A DNA stretch of 64,000 bases. Source: Hyphochytrium catenoides. Lineage: Eukaryota; Sar; Hyphochytriomycetes; Hyphochytriales; Hyphochytriaceae. Of this stretch, positions 58,700 through 64,000 are shown in pieces. How positions within the stretch are numbered: position 1 is the stretch's first letter; each line of letters starts with the position of its first letter. Position numbers and translations under genes: made by a program. The stretch covers positions 110,015-174,014 of the forward strand of contig FLMG01001956.1 in the NCBI GenBank assembly GCA_900088475.1. The letters are read 5' to 3'. The notes beneath the pieces are model-generated. The model was given only the letters and a program-made list of their open reading frames with translations, was not told where the DNA came from and did not search any database.

Positions 58700-59345
58700 C
58701 CTTCCGCTGCTGGCAAGGTGCAGTCTACTACAGGCTCTCTTCTGATAGAGATTATCCCTAAAATAGTTCTAGGCGCTTTGACTGTCAGACTCGAGCTTCG
58801 TCGCTCCAGTGCCACATTCAGAAGTCCTATATAGCGCTGAAGAGGTACAGTGCCCTGTGCACACCATGCTACGTTGAGGAGGGCATTACAGGGCCCGCTC
58901 TTTGCTGCAGAACTGTCCTCCCTCGACCTAAAGCTTACATAGTAGTACGACGAAGTGGCGACGAGAGGAATCGGCGTCCGCACAGATTCGAATGAAAGTT
59001 CGCGCGAACCGAGCTTAATCGCAAAGTTTCAGCATGGGATTTTTACAGAGCCGACCGTTAACGGACGAGACCGGGTAATGAACCGGCGCGAAGGGAAAGA
59101 CCTTGGAAGTGCTGCCGTGCTGCCGCTTACGTTTCCTCGATAGTCGATCGTCAGCTTTCCTTTCGTAGAGCTAAATCTATAGATCTTTTATTTACTACTA
59201 AGATAGCTACGACCTCATCCTAATGAACAAGCCCAGTCGATTTCCAAGCATCCATTAGGACAGAGACTATTGGTTCTTAAGGTCGAGGATTGAAAAGGAA
59301 GACGTGAATCGAAAGCTGTCCATTGACACGTGAGCTGCTAGAAGG
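58700..59345. other. Divergent intergenic region between TXNDC9 and NME7
   Basis: About 650 bases with both presumed promoters. No repeat, RNA gene or coding exon is supported. Confidence 0.45.
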
Positions 59346-60955
59346 ATGAATAATGAAACGCTTGCCTTCGATGTGGAATGGTTTGATCCTGCTGCACAGC
59401 TGGTCAAGGAACTAACCATGTCATACTTTGAGGATGGGACTATCGAACTGGTGCGTGATGAGCCTGGCACTCAGCTCCAATCTAGCTTCTAAGCGCTTCA
59501 CTACTTTTACTCTTGCAGCTTGACAAGAAGACTCGAAAGATGTTTATGAAGCGCATTCATTGCCCCGAAGTAAATCCAGTAGACCTGTATATAGGTTCCA
59601 CCGTTGCCGTGTAAGCCTTGCCTCAATGTGTCCCAGCTCTAACTCAAACTGACGTTTCGTGGTAGATTTCAGCGCCAACTCAACATTGTTGGTTATGCAA
59701 ATAGCGCAACTCAGCGCAAGTGCGAGAAGAGCCGACAGCATGCCCATCTTCTTGTCACTGGCAGGGCATACAATCTCATTGGGAAGGCATGCATCTCAAT
59801 TTAATCAATTTAAATATTTAGCACTTACCTATGTGTGCAAGCAGGTGCTCGGTGAAGTGCAGAAGGCGGGCATTGCCGTTAATGAGCTCAAGATGATCCG
59901 CTTCGATCAAAAGTCCCTGAGCGGGCTTGAGTCATCTGGAGCGTCCTTTACAAGGTGATCACTTTGAGTCATAGGCCTAGTTACTTGAGTCATAACGTCC
60001 CACCTCTTGCCAGTTCGATGAAGAGGGATCTGCTGGCTGAAGTTGCTGTCTCCATTAACCTTGTTTTGACTGACGAGAAGTCTCGCCAAGCTTCAGGTAG
60101 GTAGGGCGATCTAATGAAGCCTGGACCACGGTGCGACTAAGCGATATGACAGAAGCAATTGATAAGAAGTTTGCCGAGGAAGAAGCTATTTACGTCAGCT
60201 TCGGCCAGCAGGCGGCCAAGGTGAACCTGATCTCTATTTCGATAACTCTACCATACAAACAGCCATTTTTTACTGGTTGCCACTGCCTCAACAGGAGGTT
60301 TCATTTATCTTCAAAGAAGCTCATTTTGGAACAACCGCTTGCTTTGACAACGCCACGCTGTGTATTATACGTCCTTACGTCATCAAGGAAGGTAAGTCAA
60401 CCGGTTTTACGATGTCAATACCTTGTTGACGACGATTCGCAATGCTAGGAATGGCTGGACAGGTAATAGATTCAATTCTCCAAGCTGGTTTTGAAGTTTC
60501 AGCCCTCCAGCTATTCCGTTTGGATAGAAGACAAATAGAAGAGTTCTATGACGTTTACAGAGGCGTGATTCCACACTACGAGGTAACTGTCTACACTGCC
60601 TTTGTTGCCATTGGCACCCTCTCTGACTGGGTTGCCCCCACCATCCCAGGAGGTCTTGTCAGACTTCATCTCAGGCCCCTGTATAGCCATGGAAATTCGT
60701 GGACCGAACGTCGTTGAACATTTTCGAGAATGGTGTGGCCCTCATGACCCGGCAATTGCTGAGGTATGGCGCAGCCATAAGATTGCCCATGATTGGACTG
60801 TGCCTCTGAAACTTATATAACCCTAGGTTCTGCAACCACACTGCATTAGAGCTAAGTATGGGAAGAGCTTGACCAAGAGTCCAGTACACGCCACAGATCT
60901 TCCTGAGGATGGCCTTCTCGAATGCAAGTACTTCTTCAAGGTGCTCCAAAGCTAG
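59346..60955 (+). CDS. NME7: NME7/FAP67: DM10 domain plus two nucleoside diphosphate kinase domains
   Basis: A multi-exon gene from 59346 (MNNETLAFDVEWFDPAAQL) to the stop at 60955. NME7 is a microtubule inner protein of ciliary doublets and a gamma-tubulin ring component in animals. An N-terminal DM10 domain (to about residue 90) contains SYFEDGTIELLDKKTRKMFM and NPVDLYIGSTVAVFQRQLNI. The first NDK domain is degenerate: the usual KPD is VTG-like in HAHLLVTGRAYNLIGKV, and the catalytic His position reads Tyr in EEAIYVSFGQQAAK. The second domain is well kept: FDNATLCIIRPYVIKEGMAG, RGVIPHYEEVLSDFISGPCI, and the active-site VHATDLPEDGLLECKYFFKV with its His. An apparent GC-AG intron runs 59787-59844. 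Confidence 0.92.
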
Positions 60956-61098
60956 ACAATCAAATTCACCGTCGGGAGCAGAATTCGTAGTAGATTAACG
61001 ACTGACTGCCGGACGTGCCTAAGCGCACAGCATTCACCTTAGCACCATAACCACACTCCGGCCCGTCAGAATAACTTAAGGCGGCTGAAGTTTTCTTA

Positions 61099-62631
61099 CT
61101 AGTATGGCTTCGTACTTCTCCTAGCAGACTTCATGCCTCCTACGTCCCTCTCTGCGCTAGCTCTGATAGTATGCTTGACGTTAAGGTTGCCCTCATATCG
61201 CTGATTGGACCAGAAACAAATCCTGGAGTCCTCGCCGCCAGTGATAATCTGACTATTGTCCCACGATATCGTGCGCACGCACGCTTTGTGTCCTCCACCT
61301 AATACTCCCAAAGGTCTGAACTCTTTGTTTTTGACAACTTCTAGCTGGTAGACGTGTCCAGAGTGATTACCAGCAATGAGATAGAGTTTCGACGTGACTG
61401 GGTCGTACTTGCAGTCTATTAAGTAATCCACCTGGGCCTAGACATCAAGCGTTAAATGTTCCAGAGTCAGCACCTCAAGACAATCTTCGTAACGGACGGT
61501 AGCAAAAGCATAGTAGCACAGAAAGGATAAGACGCCAGTATGATATAAATAACCAGCAAGCATAGTGGCCAGATGCAACGAATGAAACGAGACAAGAGGC
61601 CACTGAGAATCACCTGCAATTGGCACAGGTCCTGTCGCGGATTCTGGAAATCCCCTAACCTCTCTGCCTCTTGGAGATTCCAGAGGCTCATAGTCTCGGT
61701 GCCTGTAAGGATGGCAATATTCTGCAAACCTAGGGTCAGATTCAGTGGCTGAGCTCATCCGAAGTCCAATCATCCCCACCTCCATCTGCTTGCCAAAGAG
61801 CTCTATTTTGCGTATTGAGCTCTCCGCATTAACGATAGCCTTCACAGCGTCATCCTCGTCGCTTATCGAGCAGTCAAACACGCACACGACGCCGTCTTCT
61901 GAAGCAGTTATGAGATGATCATTCTGCAAAGGATGGAATCTCACTGTCGTGATAGCGTCCGCGTGCGATTCGCCATATTCTCCAAGCTGTTGAGGAGGGA
62001 ATAAATGGTTAGTGCTAACAGTCTGCACCGCTAGCTACCTAGGGGGATGTCGGCACCTTTTTTCCATTTCTTATATCGTAGAATTGAGCGGCATCGTTTA
62101 GGCCCAGGGCTATCAGATTCTCCCCGCATCCAAAATCTGCACTCCAGACTTCAGAAGGAGCTCGGAAAATTTTTGAGGAAGATCCTGAAGTCGATGCGAC
62201 TCTAGTGTCCCAGAGGTGGGCTGTCCGATCACTCGAACAGCTTAGTAAAAGGTTGGGCTGAAGAGATGAAAACTTGATTTCATTTATGGTGTCAGAGTGC
62301 CCTGTGATCTACCCAGAAGTCAGTCAGGGCGGTGCTTCCAAGAGTTGTTATGCTCCTACCTTGGTTATCAAGTCAGTCCTTTTTGGATCATAAATATTGA
62401 TATAATGACAGGAGAGAGAGCACGCTAGCTGCGTGCCATCGACATTTAATTTGCTACCATGAAGGCCCACTTAGTCAATGGAGCAGGACACTTTCACTGG
62501 AGGGCTTACCATTGAAAGACGTAATCATAGTCATGGTCTTCTTCTATAGTCAAATCGCTACTTGCAGCAACGGCAGCCACGACTATACCGTTGAGATGGT
62601 ATGGCGGCTGGATAATGGGAGACGAAGCCAT
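61099..62631 (-). CDS. WDR89: WDR89-like WD40 repeat protein
   Basis: Several exons run from ATG at 62631 (MASSPIIQPPYHLNGIVVAA) to the stop at 61099. The family is a single WD40 propeller with an unknown biochemical role. Recognisable parts are YGESHADAITTVRFHPLQND, TASEDGVVCVFDCSISDEDD and the following VNAESSIRKIELFG, which is the WDR89-type SS-x-R pattern. Then come TGTETMSLWNLQEAERLGDF, a middle exon with YLIDCKYDPVTSKLYLIAGN, and HKACVRTISWDNSQIITGGE with DSRICFWSNQR. The C-terminus is basic. Borders of the exons between 62030 and 62500 were not fully resolved. Its end is 144 bases from convergent NME7. Confidence 0.85.
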
Positions 62632-63385
62632 ACTCTGCAAGAACTTAGTCGCCCAAACCCTTCGCCAGGTTGATGGGCAACTCCACTCTCACCTCTCCGG
62701 AACCAGTATCATGCCGAGAAGAAGATCTGCATCGGGCAGACAGGGGCACACATACAGAGTAGCGTCCAGTCTTCGTAAGTCAGAGCGATGAAAATCTGCA
62801 CCTCCAAAAGGGCAGAGCTTCGGAGTTCTGATGGTGGTCAGAAGTCAGGCAGCGGCAACCTTGATAGTTATTAGTTAGAGGATGCTGCCTGGTAAGGTCG
62901 CCATTGGGTGGCTCTAAGGCTATCCTTAGCTTCAAAACCTCTACCATTTTGCCCTCAAGCTTCAGTCCAAGCCTTATGATCTAGGTATAAATTCTTCTCT
63001 AACCTAATATTGTCGCTTTGCGAGTCAACACACAGGGAACGTACAGGTGAGAACGACGGCGTACAGGTAGACGACAAGCAGTCCGGATGGGAATGACAAG
63101 GCAACGAAACGACACTTTTGCCCTTTGGTCCCGGTGTTCAAGGCTCCTGGCTCGACTTGGATGATCGTTTGGACGCGCCACAGGAGAGGCAGAGTTATGG
63201 GCGCGATACGCAGCGTCGATCTCAGAGCTGCGTCCGGTACTGAGCGACAGCGATCTTCCTTCTGTCCTTTGAACTTTTGCTTAGAGCATAATCACGCTAG
63301 GCCAACCTGTGCAGAGAGGCAGAATGTTCGGTATCAGGTCATCATTAGCTTCGTAGAGCGGGAGCGGATCTGACCATACTCACCA
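62632..63385. other. Divergent intergenic region upstream of the last gene
   Basis: About 750 bases. An 82-codon plus-strand open frame at 63125-63373 has no family resemblance. Nothing else is supported. Confidence 0.4.
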
Positions 63386-64000
63386 ATGGAAAAGCCAAAA
63401 ATGGAGATCTCCACAGCGCTGATACTCTTCAGTACTAGTGTGGTGGTGATCCCTTTCCTCCTCACAAAGGTACCTGCCCGCCCTGCAGTAGCCATAGAGT
63501 GGGAGTAAGGAGATGATCGCCTACGTGAACTGCTTACCTGTCTTCCTATTCTTCCCTCAGGCTGTCGAGTGGCTTATCCGGAAGGTCTTGTGCGCCGGAC
63601 TTAACTGTAAGCTAGGCATGCATTTATCGTCGTGAACTCTTAAAGTATATGTCTAACCGTTAGCTGGGTAGATGCTATTGCTGGAACTACGTCTGGGGAC
63701 GGAGATAGCCGGATAACCGTAGCACGAGTGCACATTTCCTTACGGCGCGTTCTGCAGTGCTTGATCGTTGAGCGGACCTTGAATGGACTGCTATCTGTCA
63801 CCGTCTATGGTCCTTGTCTGCGTTACACAGTGGACGTAGGAACGGCCCTCAAGGCAGTAAAAGAGAGCCGCTTGCCAGTTGAAGAGGTGAATCAGGATGG
63901 AGACGGGACACATGCTTTGATCCGAGTACTTGGAGAGTCCCGCTTCTGGTTGTTACTGCGTGCGCTGGAGATTTTCCAGATTTCTCTTGTAGACTGCTTT
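63386..64000 (+). CDS. Hypothetical membrane or secreted protein (partial, 3' end off window)
   Basis: Exon 1 (63386-63469) encodes MEKPKMEISTALILFSTSVV and VIPFLLTK, a signal peptide or signal anchor. A second short exon starts at 63561 with AVEWLIRKV; its donor is either at 63606 or inside GTGCGC near 63597, the latter keeping frame. The third exon from 63664 is open to the window end and contains WVDAIAGTTSGDGDSRITVA, RVHISLRRVLQCLIVERTLN and GLLSVTVYGPCLRYTVDVGT. No family is recognised from this part. Confidence 0.65.

Noticed and set aside
58975-59000. A TTCGAAT sequence that looks like a tRNA T-loop
   Set aside because: No matching acceptor, D or anticodon stems are found around it.

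Overview
This window is nuclear DNA from an intron-rich, flagellate, probably photosynthetic or protist eukaryote. Nearly every recognisable gene is split by short GT-AG introns, often 40-150 nt. Genes sit close together on both strands. Gene content is typical of a unicellular eukaryote: axoneme proteins, peroxisome import, exocyst, nucleolar and proteasome factors. Fusions such as PEX14-PUB and kinesin-ZZ suggest a stramenopile-like lineage, but this is inference and no species can be named. No tRNA, rRNA, CRISPR array, operon or complete mobile element was recognised.

Layout, left part: PEX14 with a C-terminal PUB-like domain, cut by the left edge (minus, 1-1068); a kinesin with a ZZ zinc finger (plus, 3612-10918); an unknown acidic/basic protein (minus, 11083-12153); proteasome activator PA28/REG (plus, 13499-14718); small unknown genes (minus, 15.2-16.2 kb); an SP-rich nuclear-type protein with a Tudor-like segment (minus, 16320-17867); an LRR-transmembrane-GLTP fusion (plus, 18862-21905).

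Middle: an EFHC/Rib72 protein with three DM10 domains and no EF-hand (minus, 22211-24973); a nine-exon coiled-coil protein (minus, 25908-27333); a sparse stretch with weak candidates; CFAP52/WDR16 (minus, 30639-33532); a GT-A-like glycosyltransferase (plus, 34458-35880); exocyst SEC6 (minus, 36122-40876); a UBL-AN1 zinc finger protein (plus, 42012-43292); AATF/Bfr2 (minus, 43408-45601); a serine palmitoyltransferase small subunit (plus, 46603-46880); an intronless DUF445 membrane protein (minus, 47072-48574).

Right part: about 7 kb with no recognisable gene (48.6-55.7 kb), an intronless ammonium transporter (plus, 55704-57434), TXNDC9 (minus, 57925-58699), NME7 (plus, 59346-60955), WDR89 (minus, 61099-62631) and an unknown secreted or membrane protein running off the right edge.

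Three genes here (EFHC/Rib72, CFAP52, NME7/FAP67) encode known microtubule inner proteins of ciliary doublets, all within 40 kb. The coiled-coil gene next to EFHC is a candidate member of the same set. The most novel architectures are LRR-TM-GLTP, PEX14-PUB and kinesin-ZZ.
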